Source: Steroidobacteraceae bacterium
Lineage (GTDB): Bacteria; Pseudomonadota; Gammaproteobacteria; Steroidobacterales; Steroidobacteraceae
DNA length: 64,000 nt
Assembly (NCBI GenBank): GCA_041395505.1
Contig: JAWLAG010000002.1
Span: forward strand, 847,358 to 911,357
Direction: 5' to 3'
Shown: positions 32,404 to 38,966 of the stretch, piece by piece
How positions within the stretch are numbered: the first letter of the stretch is position 1
How the letters are laid out: each line of letters starts with the position of its first letter
The notes under the pieces: model-generated
What the model saw: the letters and a program-made list of their open reading frames with translations, nothing else
Told to the model about the DNA's origin: nothing
The model's database searches: none
Position numbers and translations under genes: made by a program

Positions 32404-32934
32404 TTAGCCATGCCGAGACTTTCCTTTTGAAGGGTCGCGGGGCGCGAGGACCGAATGATGATCAGTGAGCCACTTGGCTTGTTGTGGAGTGTCTGGAACG
32501 GGCATGCCGCGGGACCCGGAGATCTTGCTGAATGCTTGCTCTGGTGTGTAGCCAGCGCGCAGGAGCACAGCGGCCGCTACAAGGCTGGATCGCCCGATGC
32601 CAGCGCGGCAATGAATGACAAAGCTGCGACCCTGAGTGACTTGGACGTGCAAGCCCCACGCGAAAGTTGAGAGCTCAGCGACTGATGGAGGCACGCCTCG
32701 ATCTGGAATTGGAAAGGAGTAGAACTTGATGGAGGCGGCGCTACACAACTTCGCTTCGTCTTGCAGGTCGAGGTCTCGTGCTTCTGCCGGCTCGAGCAAT
32801 GAAACGACATCCGTGACGCCAAGCTGAGCCAGGCCCGAGAACTCGTCTTGAGCCCATTCCCCAGCGCGTGGCCTACCCATGATGGCAAGCCACCCGTCTC
32901 CGATCTGATCAATCTTGTAGATGACCGGAACCAT
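32404..32934 (-). CDS. Dual-specificity/tyrosine phosphatase-like protein
   Basis: 176-residue cytosolic phosphatase of the cysteine-dependent PTP fold. The P-loop HCRAGIGRSS (about residues 108-117) fits HCxxGxxRS, with Cys as nucleophile and Arg binding phosphate. A general-acid Asp is expected in FPIPDRGVPPS near 75. The fold around VVSLLEPAEARDLDLQDEAK matches bacterial and archaeal dual-specificity phosphatases. Single gene of its cassette; substrate (protein, lipid or nucleotide) unknown. Confidence 0.88.
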   Translation of the reverse strand: MVPVIYKIDQIGDGWLAIMGRPRAGEWAQDEFSGLAQLGVTDVVSLLEPAEARDLDLQDEAKLCSAASIKFYSFPIPDRGVPPSVAELSTFAWGLHVQVTQGRSFVIHCRAGIGRSSLVAAAVLLRAGYTPEQAFSKISGSRGMPVPDTPQQAKWLTDHHSVLAPRDPSKGKSRHG

Positions 32935-32942
32935 GCGGCGTT

Positions 32943-33029
32943 GCCTAACGTCCGAGCTGAACGGCCGCGCGAGAACACTGTAGTCTTGGCACTTTATATC
33001 TCACGGTCCGCTCCAGCGATTTGTTATGT
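32943..33029 (-). repeat. attC 14 (88-base type)
   Basis: Outer boxes GCCTAAC and GTTATGT, loop TTGGCACTTTATATCTCACG; 87 bases. Confidence 0.88.
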
Positions 33030-33037
33030 GTCATTCC

Positions 33038-33331
33038 CTAAAGCTGGTATCTGGTGATATCCAGGGCACCATGAAAGACACCAAGGATGTCGACATCTCG
33101 GTCATCCTTGACGAGATACACAACCCGGTAGTGGCTGTACAGCAAGATTCGAATGTTGCGCGGAGACACGCTATATCGGCTGCCTCTCTCGGGATGCTCC
33201 ACCAGCGTTTGAGCTAGCTGATAAATCCCCTCGACTGTCTCGGCTGCGGCGCGAGGATTATCGGCCGCAATATATTCGTAGATTTCCGCTAACCAGCGCT
33301 CAGCTTCAGCAGTCCACCTTATTGTTGCCAC
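33038..33331 (-). CDS. ParE/RelE family toxin
   Basis: 97-residue ParE-like toxin: IRWTAEAERWLAEIYEYIAA at the N terminus, AAAETVEGIYQLAQTLVEHP, then RGSRYSVSPRNIRILLYSHY and RVVYLVKDDRDVDILGVFHG, the conserved basic beta strands ending in an FHG-type motif. ParE members poison gyrase; RelE-like members cleave mRNA. It overlaps the preceding antitoxin gene by 13 bases. Confidence 0.9.
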   Translation of the reverse strand: MATIRWTAEAERWLAEIYEYIAADNPRAAAETVEGIYQLAQTLVEHPERGSRYSVSPRNIRILLYSHYRVVYLVKDDRDVDILGVFHGALDITRYQL

Positions 33332-33504
33332 GAGCGGATGCGACGCCCCATCTCTTCATTCGAGATCACCCGCTTTGCGTCAGAATCCGCGAGGCCGCGT
33401 TTGACCATTACGTGAAACGCAAGCGCCCGCACAATATCCTCGCTGGAGCTATCCTCCGGCTGATCTTGAATGAGGCGCGTCAGTTCCTCTTTTAGCGTCG
33501 ACAT
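33319..33504 (-). CDS. Small antitoxin of the ParE-type cassette
   Basis: 61-residue acidic-to-mixed protein: KEELTRLIQDQPEDSSSEDI, VRALAFHVMVKRGLADSDAK and VISNEEMGRRIRSWQQ. The VISNEEMxxRIxxW ending is typical of antitoxins paired with ParE/RelE toxins. First gene of the cassette, overlapping the toxin start. Confidence 0.88.
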   Translation of the reverse strand: MSTLKEELTRLIQDQPEDSSSEDIVRALAFHVMVKRGLADSDAKRVISNEEMGRRIRSWQQ

Positions 33505-33562
33505 AGGCGCATTCTCCTAGACCGCCAAATAGTGCCACACCATCGAATCTGGCGCGAATGAC

Positions 33563-33688
33563 ACATAACGCCCGTGTTCAGGGGCGCCCCGATGAAGCCA
33601 CCTACGCGAGGCGCGCGCAAACTCGTCTGTCGCGCGCGCCGAGCATTCACATGCGCATCGCAGCGCCCCCTGCAACACGTAGTTAGAC
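33563..33688 (-). repeat. attC 15 (126 bases)
   Basis: Outer boxes ACATAAC and GTTAGAC, inner hairpin CGAGGCGCGCGCAAACTCG and TGTCGCGCGCGCC. Confidence 0.82.
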
Positions 33689-33898
33689 GGCAATCGGCGT
33701 CAGCGAAAAGACACGCGCCAGTTTGGATGCGCTCTTGACGTCACCTGCACGAAGCGCCGCCCGCACTTTATCTACCTTGAGCGCTTCGTCTACTGAGAGG
33801 TATGGAGACCAAGAACCCTCATCGTGCAGCAGCTCAACTTCCACCTCAGCGGCGAAGCTGCCCTCGTGCACAAGTTTCTTGCTATGGGTCTTTGTCAT
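33683..33898 (-). CDS. Putative antitoxin of the DUF4258 module
   Basis: 71-residue protein starting MTKTHSKKLVHEGSFAAEVE, then ELLHDEGSWSPYLSVDEALK and DKVRAALRAGDVKSASKLAR. ATG 33898 overlaps the DUF4258 stop in an ATGA, so the pair is coupled. Homologous short proteins partner DUF4258 or other toxin-like proteins. Stop is the TAA of attC 15. Confidence 0.82.
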   Translation of the reverse strand: MTKTHSKKLVHEGSFAAEVEVELLHDEGSWSPYLSVDEALKVDKVRAALRAGDVKSASKLARVFSLTPIAV

Positions 33899-34218
33899 TT
33901 GCGCCTTGCAAGGAAGCCTTCCACCCACAATTGTGGATCAGGCCGATAGGCGGTAACAAGTACCGCGGGTTCAGATTTTCCTTGGGGAATGCCCCAAACG
34001 GCGTGAAATAAGTCACCTACCGCGTCAGATTCGAGCACCAGCACACTGGGACCGCGTGTAGCGTCGGGATAGTCCTCCACTACCTGAGCTGCCGCGAGGC
34101 CAGCCAGGACGTCTGCAACAAAGATGTCGTCAGCGGCGAGTTCATCATAGCCATGATTGGAAATGAGCACCTTGCCTGCGGCGACGAGTGCACGAATGCG
34201 TTTAAGTGTGGCACTCAA
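33895..34218 (-). CDS. DUF4258 domain protein (toxin-like)
   Basis: 107-residue DUF4258 protein: ATLKRIRALVAAGKVLISNH, GYDELAADDIFVADVLAGLA, VVEDYPDATRGPSVLVLESD and PAVLVTAYRPDPQLWVEGFL. The His/Asp in ISNHGYDEL and the C-terminal VTAYRPDP are the usual family marks. DUF4258 shares the BECR/RelE-like fold and is predicted to be a toxin or RNase; here it stands with a small partner gene in one cassette. Confidence 0.85.
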   Translation of the reverse strand: MSATLKRIRALVAAGKVLISNHGYDELAADDIFVADVLAGLAAAQVVEDYPDATRGPSVLVLESDAVGDLFHAVWGIPQGKSEPAVLVTAYRPDPQLWVEGFLARRK

Positions 34219-34249
34219 AGGGCGTCACTCCGCGACACGTGTCATTGCC

Positions 34250-34374
34250 GTCTAACGCCCGAGTTCAGCGGCGGCACGCAAGCGTCCCGGCGCAATACCG
34301 CAGGCCTGCAGATCTAGATGTCGGTCGGACGCGTGCACTTTATCGATCCCCGCCGCTGCAACGAGATGTTATGG
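34250..34374 (-). repeat. attC 16 (125 bases)
   Basis: Outer boxes GTCTAAC and GTTATGG; contains GCGTGCACTTTATCGATCCC. Holds the TAA stop of the DUF4019 cassette. Confidence 0.85.
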
Positions 34375-35157
34375 CGCAACACACCGAAGCTTGCCGAGCA
34401 GCTCCGATCGCTGTCCCGTAGGTATGGTCTTGAGCGTTTCCGCTGTAACGTGTCCCGTCTCCGTTCTCGTTATTGTGTAAGGGCCGCTATCTCCGCGGTA
34501 CCACATCAGGTAGCCACACTCATACGGAACGCTCTTGTATGAGTTCTGGAAATCAGCTGCCACATACAGTCCCGGTTCTGGCGCCTCCGCAGGATTGTCA
34601 TAGACAGTAACCTTGACGATTGATATGGACAAGGGATCTCCAGCAAGCGACCGAAACGCTTGCTTCTCTCGAGTCCATGTCGCCTTGTCGGTACCAAGGA
34701 CCGCTTGGCGTACTTGCGCGTATGCTTCCTCAAAGTCTCCATTTGCCAGAAGTCGGAAGTATGCCTCCGATAGATTCTTGACCTCTTCCCGAACACGCTG
34801 CATTTCCGCCGGTGAGGTGACGGTGGGCGTTCTCTTAGCAGGGGACGACTGAGACGGCGTCGCACAAGAGACTTCCTGGACGAATTTGTACGATGGCGGC
34901 TCTCGCGCAAGAAGCCCTGTTCCTAGCGCCTCTTTCGATTCAAACTTGTACTTTCCCAGCACCGGCGAAAGGCCTCGACAGACGGATGCCGCGGCCTGCG
35001 CCAGGTAGCCTCGCGCCACTCTCTCATCAAGAACTCTGTCATTGGTGAGGGTCAGTTCGTAGGCGTTCTGTTGCATCTGTCGCGCAGAGATCTCCGCAGC
35101 GCCAGCATGATCGCTCCAGAGCAAGCCCGTGACTGCTAGCGCAGCCGCGCCCACCAT
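34369..35157 (-). CDS. Exported DUF4019 domain protein
   Basis: 262-residue protein with a likely signal peptide (MVGAAALAVTGLLWSDHAGA) and, from about 155, a DUF4019 domain: LSEAYFRLLANGDFEEAYAQ, then KATWTREKQAFRSLAGDPLS, YVAADFQNSYKSVPYECGYL and PYTITRTETGHVTAETLKTI. The first half (SVCRGLSPVLGKYKFESKEA) is a separate conserved-looking region. ATG 35157 lies just inside attC 17; the open frame further upstream only translates attC sequence. Function unknown; probably periplasmic. Confidence 0.82.
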   Translation of the reverse strand: MVGAAALAVTGLLWSDHAGAAEISARQMQQNAYELTLTNDRVLDERVARGYLAQAAASVCRGLSPVLGKYKFESKEALGTGLLAREPPSYKFVQEVSCATPSQSSPAKRTPTVTSPAEMQRVREEVKNLSEAYFRLLANGDFEEAYAQVRQAVLGTDKATWTREKQAFRSLAGDPLSISIVKVTVYDNPAEAPEPGLYVAADFQNSYKSVPYECGYLMWYRGDSGPYTITRTETGHVTAETLKTIPTGQRSELLGKLRCVAP

Positions 35158-35161
35158 TGCG

Positions 35162-35287
35162 CCATAACGCCCGAGTTCAGCGGCCGCGCGCAGTGGTATC
35201 GGCGCGCGGACTGCGACAATCGTTCCGGCGCGCAGGACGCGCGCCTTCAGCGGACCAGGGACGGTCCGCTGCAACGATTTGTTATGC
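35162..35287 (-). repeat. attC 17 (126-base type)
   Basis: Outer boxes CCATAAC and GTTATGC; sister of attC 8, differing at only a handful of positions. Confidence 0.88.
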
Positions 35288-35563
35288 CTCTGCCGCATCA
35301 CGCCTCCGATGCCGATGGGACTGAAGTCCACAACAATCTACGCCGACCTTGAGTGACGTTCAACGAAGGGCGACATAACCAGTCCGATGCCGGAACTTAC
35401 TGCCGCGGGGTAGCGGCGGCGAGCGCGGGCGAATAGCTGGCTGTGGAAATGGGCGCCGCGGAAACGAAGGGACGATCGAAGGCGAAACGGCTCGGTTGAT
35501 GCGGCGTCAACCGGAGCCAATCTGAACTACAGACTCTTCAGAGTTCCGAGACCGATTGCAGAG
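35288..35563 (-). other. Cassette without a recognisable gene
   Basis: 276 bases between two intact attC sites. The only frame of note is 60 codons at 35338-35520 on the minus strand (Arg-rich, starting MAPVDAASTEPFRLRSSLRF), which has no family resemblance. The cassette may be non-coding, carry a promoter or small RNA, or be degenerate. Confidence 0.5.
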
Positions 35564-35651
35564 GCATAACGGCTTCGCTGAGCGCCGCGCGCACAGGTGT
35601 TTGTACGTGGCACTTTATCCCTCACGCGAGCGCTCCAGCGACGTGTTAGGT
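35564..35651 (-). repeat. attC 18 (88-base type)
   Basis: Outer boxes GCATAAC and GTTAGGT, loop GTGGCACTTTATCCCTCACG. Provides the stop of the next cassette gene. Confidence 0.9.
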
Positions 35652-36137
35652 GTCAGACGGTGTTCCGGGCATACGGCGCATGAACCATTCGTCACAGAGC
35701 TTCCAGTAGTTCTTCTCCCCCGCGCCCCAACTCTGGGTCATGTTCATGAAACAGAAACCCAAGACCAGGAACGGATCCCTATTTAGCTTCGCGACGTTTG
35801 TCGCTTCTGGAGCCAATGATGTCCTCGTCATGAGCCCAAGCACGAAAACGTCGTCACCTGGCAAAAACTGGTCTGTCACCAGCGAGGCAATCCAGAAGGA
35901 TTCTTGCTCTCCCGCGCCGCCCACCGCTACCTTCAAGATGGGTTGTCCTCTAGCTTCGAAATGGACTTCTTGGACTTGAACGCGAAAGGCGACCAGTTTT
36001 CCTTTCCAAGACATTAGATCTTTTCGCACTTCACGGATGGTCGCCGAATCGTTAGGCGTCTCAACTGGACGAGCTGACGCGACAGCCACGAGCAAAAGGG
36101 CAACCACAAATGCTTGAGACAGCCTACGCACAGACAC
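35646..36137 (-). CDS. Exported cassette protein, 163 aa
   Basis: Signal peptide SVRRLSQAFVVALLLVAVAS, cleavage near ASA, then a probable beta-barrel OB-like domain: LVAFRVQVQEVHFEARGQPI, then SFWIASLVTDQFLPGDDVFV and VLGLMTRTSLAPEATNVAKL. The C terminus FCFMNMTQSWGAGEKNYWKL is unusual but in frame. No family recognised. GTG at 36137 touches attC 19; a second GTG two codons later is possible. Confidence 0.7.
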   Translation of the reverse strand: MSVRRLSQAFVVALLLVAVASARPVETPNDSATIREVRKDLMSWKGKLVAFRVQVQEVHFEARGQPILKVAVGGAGEQESFWIASLVTDQFLPGDDVFVLGLMTRTSLAPEATNVAKLNRDPFLVLGFCFMNMTQSWGAGEKNYWKLCDEWFMRRMPGTPSDT

Positions 36138-36261
36138 CTAACGCTCGCGCTCAGCGGCCGGCCCCCGCGCTGACAGCGCGCGGCCGGCGCATCCTGTCGG
36201 GCGCGCATGGACGCGCGCCCGCGATAACGCCAAGCCGGTCCGATGCAGCGCGCTGTTAGAG
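36136..36261 (-). repeat. attC 19 (126 bases)
   Basis: Outer boxes ACCTAAC and GTTAGAG; inside GGCCGGCCCCCGCGCTGAC and GGCGCGCATGGACGCGCGCC, distant member of the attC 3/8/17 group. Confidence 0.82.
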
Positions 36262-36268
36262 CGCAACT

Positions 36269-36655
36269 TCATGGCTTCACTCCGTACCTGTTTGGGCCAT
36301 CCGTGCCCGGCAAAGACACGAACAAGACAAAGATAACAAGATTGATCAGCGAAGCCAGCACTCGTGCATATGGCAGCTGAAACAGAAACAAACTAATGGG
36401 CGAAAGGTAACACGGTAATAGCCACCAGCCAGACAGCTCTAGGTCGTGCAGGCGCTTAATCGTCATCGCGACACCTGGCCAGATCGTAAGCGCTCCCACG
36501 ACGATGAGAAAGACCGCGCCGGTTCGAAGGTCGCGAAGGCTGATCAGTCCTAGTACAAAGCCGAGAACGACGCACGGAATAGCGAGGTATACGCAATAGG
36601 AAAACCTCCCCACCCGTCCTCTGGGAGAAAGATAGAGTCGGCGGAAAAGCGCCAC
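36269..36655 (-). CDS. DUF805 family membrane protein
   Basis: 128-residue DUF805 protein: SPRGRVGRFSYCVYLAIPCV with the N-terminal RxxR motif before helix 1, then AMTIKRLHDLELSGWWLLPC (family core KRLHDxxxSGWW), and LPGTDGPNRYGVKP at the C terminus. Three or four transmembrane helices. GTG start at 36655, adjoining attC 20. Inner-membrane protein without known function. Confidence 0.92.
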   Translation of the reverse strand: MALFRRLYLSPRGRVGRFSYCVYLAIPCVVLGFVLGLISLRDLRTGAVFLIVVGALTIWPGVAMTIKRLHDLELSGWWLLPCYLSPISLFLFQLPYARVLASLINLVIFVLFVSLPGTDGPNRYGVKP

Positions 36656-36666
36656 GGCCGCGTGCG

Positions 36667-36792
36667 CTCTAACGACTGAGCTCAGCGGCGGGTGGCTCGC
36701 CGAGGCTAATCATTGGCACTTTATCGATGACAGCCAACGACTTGCATGCCAAGTACCACTGGCCACCCGCCCGCTGCAGCGATTTGTTAGGC
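36667..36792 (-). repeat. attC 20 (126-base type)
   Basis: Outer boxes CTCTAAC and GTTAGGC; near-copy of attC 13 (CGGCGGGTGGCTCGCCGAGG, TTGGCACTTTATCGATGACA). Confidence 0.9.
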
Positions 36793-37254
36793 GTCACGAC
36801 AAGAGCCACTGTTGGTTGAGTTCGGATGACTGACTCGCGCTTGCTCGAAATACGCCCGAAGTTGAGGCAGTACTTCGTGAAGATTGCGCACCAGATCCTT
36901 GGCGTTTCGAACGGGATGGACAAAACGGAATGCGTAAACACCCCACCTTCCTTCAGACGGTGGAAGTACAACTGGCTCAGGGTCGCCGTCAGCGTGCCAC
37001 ACAATGCCGGCGCGTGAACCGTCGGGTGCAACCACATACGCATCGCCCCAGGGGATAGCCTCACCTGAGTCAGAGTCTGGGCTTGTGATTACACCGAATA
37101 CGAAGCCATCCTTCGCGGAGCCTCCCAGCAACGGAAAGCCATGGTAAACAGGAGACCCCTTCGGCGGAGCGAGCCACGGCGGGAGCTCAGGATTTGCTGT
37201 CTGTGCGTTTGGATCTGTGACAGCGCGTGCCGGTGGAAAAGGTTTCGCGGTCAT
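36787..37254 (-). CDS. First cassette protein, 155 aa, hypothetical
   Basis: Soluble protein, start MTAKPFPPARAVTDPNAQTA at 37254. A Pro-rich N terminus (LPPWLAPPKGSPVYHGFPLL) is followed by beta-rich FVFGVITSPDSDSGEAIPWG, VVAPDGSRAGIVWHADGDPE and WGVYAFRFVHPVRNAKDLVR, and a C-terminal helix NLHEVLPQLRAYFEQARVSH. No named family recognised. The stop is in attC 20. As the cassette nearest the presumed attI end it would be the most recent insertion. Confidence 0.72.
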   Translation of the reverse strand: MTAKPFPPARAVTDPNAQTANPELPPWLAPPKGSPVYHGFPLLGGSAKDGFVFGVITSPDSDSGEAIPWGDAYVVAPDGSRAGIVWHADGDPEPVVLPPSEGRWGVYAFRFVHPVRNAKDLVRNLHEVLPQLRAYFEQARVSHPNSTNSGSCRDA

Positions 37255-37266
37255 GTGGGTCGTGAC

Positions 37267-37330
37267 GCCTAACGCGTTGTAGATGTGCGGTCCACGGCGC
37301 ATAACATTACCACCATGCTGAAATATCCAG
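37267..37330 (-). other. Right boundary of the array: lone recombination core, possible attI remnant
   Basis: A GTTAGGC core (minus strand) at 37267-37273 ends the array 13 bases before the first cassette gene. It is not followed by the complementary arm of an attC. Upstream on the minus strand is AATGTTATGCGCCGTGGACC, which loosely resembles the GTTACGCCGTGG / GTTATGG repeats of attI1. This may be what is left of attI after loss of the integrase, or half of a deleted attC. Confidence 0.35.
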
Positions 37331-37474
37331 ACTGTGCGGGTGTGTAACTACCCGGGTTCTATACGAAAATGGGCTTGCGCTGTATCTATTCACAGTACTA
37401 TTCGATTTGCTTGAACAGGCACCTTCCCGTGCCGGTCACGGCAACTTTCACCGTCATGCACTGCGCGCAGCCAC

Positions 37475-38017
37475 CTACTTGGATATGGGCGGGTACGGCA
37501 GCGCGCCACAATTGAGTACCGGAAACTTGATCGGACCAAAGTCGATGAATTTGATGCAGCAGAAGACTACGATGCCCTGCTGAGTGCCGGGCACATTGGG
37601 TGTGATGATGATCCACCCGCAGGGAAACAGCGCCCCGGCATCAATCTTCTGTGCAGCGAAGGCGGCGAATGTGATTTTCTGCGGCACTTTGCTTCGCGAA
37701 CGCAGCTTTTCAAGTGCGCGATCGACAGGTCTTCGAAACTCCGGCGGCACGGGCTGCGTATCGGAACACGGCTCGACCTCGAGACGAGTAATGACGCCCC
37801 GTGCAACAACCGCCGTCACCAGACGTTTGCAACACGGCGCTTTTAGATAGCCGACTTCAATCTTGTGCCGACCCCGGCTGAGGGTTGACTGATCTATAAG
37901 ACGCAAGGACTTGAAGTAGACGAACTCGGCCGGCTTTACCGTAACGTTATAGCCCTGTTGGTGCGTGAACCGGAATTGATTCGATCGCCTCGTTCGCGAG
38001 CGTTTCTGTCGTGCCAT
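37475..38017 (-). CDS. Hypothetical basic protein, 180 aa
   Basis: Start MARQKRSRTRRSNQFRFTHQ is very basic, then NVTVKPAEFVYFKSLRLIDQ, KAPCCKRLVTAVVARGVITR and CGWIIITPNVPGTQQGIVVF, ending in FIDFGPIKFPVLNCGALPYP. Several cysteines; no signal peptide or clear membrane segment. Not recognised. It occupies the place where an integron integrase would be expected but shows no tyrosine-recombinase motif. Ribosome site weak, so the frame itself is moderately certain. The gaps 37303-37474 and 38018-38240 hold nothing recognised. Confidence 0.5.
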   Translation of the reverse strand: MARQKRSRTRRSNQFRFTHQQGYNVTVKPAEFVYFKSLRLIDQSTLSRGRHKIEVGYLKAPCCKRLVTAVVARGVITRLEVEPCSDTQPVPPEFRRPVDRALEKLRSRSKVPQKITFAAFAAQKIDAGALFPCGWIIITPNVPGTQQGIVVFCCIKFIDFGPIKFPVLNCGALPYPPISK

Positions 38018-38240
38018 GCTACACCGCTTGTTGTTGTTGCCATGAGCGTATCGCAGCACCTCTATACACTACAAGATGACACGAGGAGGTACGTTTAGGA
38101 CTCATTCCAGTCCGCGCGGGATTCTCGTGAGATATACGAACTGCCGTAGAGTCGCTGGCGAATGAAACACGCAGACGCCGGGAACGCCACTGTATCGGAC
38201 TTGATTTGCCCCGCGCTGACCCATCGCGCATCATGATCCT

Positions 38241-38966
38241 GTGAACCCTCCCGACACCGACCCACTTGCAATCTTCAGGCTTGAAGGCCTGCAGAAGCGC
38301 TACGGCACGGGGCCAGCGTCAGTGCTGGCACTGCGGGGCGTCGATCTGACGGTGCAAGCCGGCGAACTCATCGTCCTGCTTGGACCCTCCGGGTCGGGCA
38401 AATCAACGCTCCTCAATATCCTCGGCGGGCTCGATCGCCCGACGGCTGGCACAGCCTATTTTCGCGAACTCGATCTCGGTGCGGCGACCGAGCAGGCCAT
38501 TACCGAATTTCGGCGGCGCAATGTCGGCTTCGTATTTCAGTTCTACAACCTGATTCCGAGCCTGACAGCGCGCGAGAACGTCGATCTCGTCACCGAGGTG
38601 GCCGACGACCCCATGCCCACGGACGAAGCGCTCGCGCTGGTGGATCTCACCGAGCGCGCCAGTCACTTTCCGGCGCAGCTCTCGGGTGGCGAACAGCAGC
38701 GTGTCGCCATCGCCCGCGCTATCGCCAAGCGCCCCACCGTGCTGCTCTGCGACGAACCCACCGGCGCACTCGACGTGCACACGGGTATCCGTGTGCTCGC
38801 CGCACTCGTCAAGGCCAATGAGTCGCTCGGTACGACCACCCTACTCATCACCCACAATGCGGACATCGCCAGGATCGGCGATCGCATCGTGCGCTTCGCG
38901 GATGGCAACATCCGGTCCATCGAATCCAATGCGACGCGGCAGTCACCGGGAGATCTGCGTTGGTGA
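38241..38966 (+). CDS. ABC transporter ATP-binding protein (LolD/MacB type)
   Basis: 241-residue ATPase: Walker A LLGPSGSGKSTLLNILGG near 46-63, Q-loop FVFQFYNLIPSLTARENV near 98, signature LSGGEQQRVAIARAIAKRP near 150, Walker B VLLCDEPTGALD, H-loop LLITHN. The start is GTG 38241; a nearby ATG (38231) reaches a stop at once. The stop TGA overlaps the permease ATG (TGATG). With the following permease and adaptor it forms a type VII-like export or extrusion machine; LolD-like ATPases act on lipoproteins or exported small molecules rather than import. Confidence 0.93.
   Translation: MNPPDTDPLAIFRLEGLQKRYGTGPASVLALRGVDLTVQAGELIVLLGPSGSGKSTLLNILGGLDRPTAGTAYFRELDLGAATEQAITEFRRRNVGFVFQFYNLIPSLTARENVDLVTEVADDPMPTDEALALVDLTERASHFPAQLSGGEQQRVAIARAIAKRPTVLLCDEPTGALDVHTGIRVLAALVKANESLGTTTLLITHNADIARIGDRIVRFADGNIRSIESNATRQSPGDLRW

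Larger units (their letters stand above)
24726..37273 (-). mobile_element. Integron cassette array without integrase (CALIN), 20 attC sites
   Basis: Twenty attC sites of 49-130 bases alternate with one or two short genes over 12.5 kb. Each site starts (plus strand) with an RYYYAAC-type box, ends with a GTTRRRY-type box such as GTTAGGC or GTTATGC, and is strongly self-complementary. Every recognisable cassette gene is on the minus strand. In ten cassettes the gene's stop codon lies inside the attC end box. No tyrosine recombinase of IntI type is encoded anywhere in the window. Seven modules look like toxin-antitoxin pairs. The rightmost gene is the first cassette in reading direction. Confidence 0.9.

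Noticed and set aside
37330..38240. Integron integrase next to the array
   Set aside because: Both strands were read for tyrosine-recombinase boxes and the IntI-specific insert; nothing found, only an unrelated basic protein.
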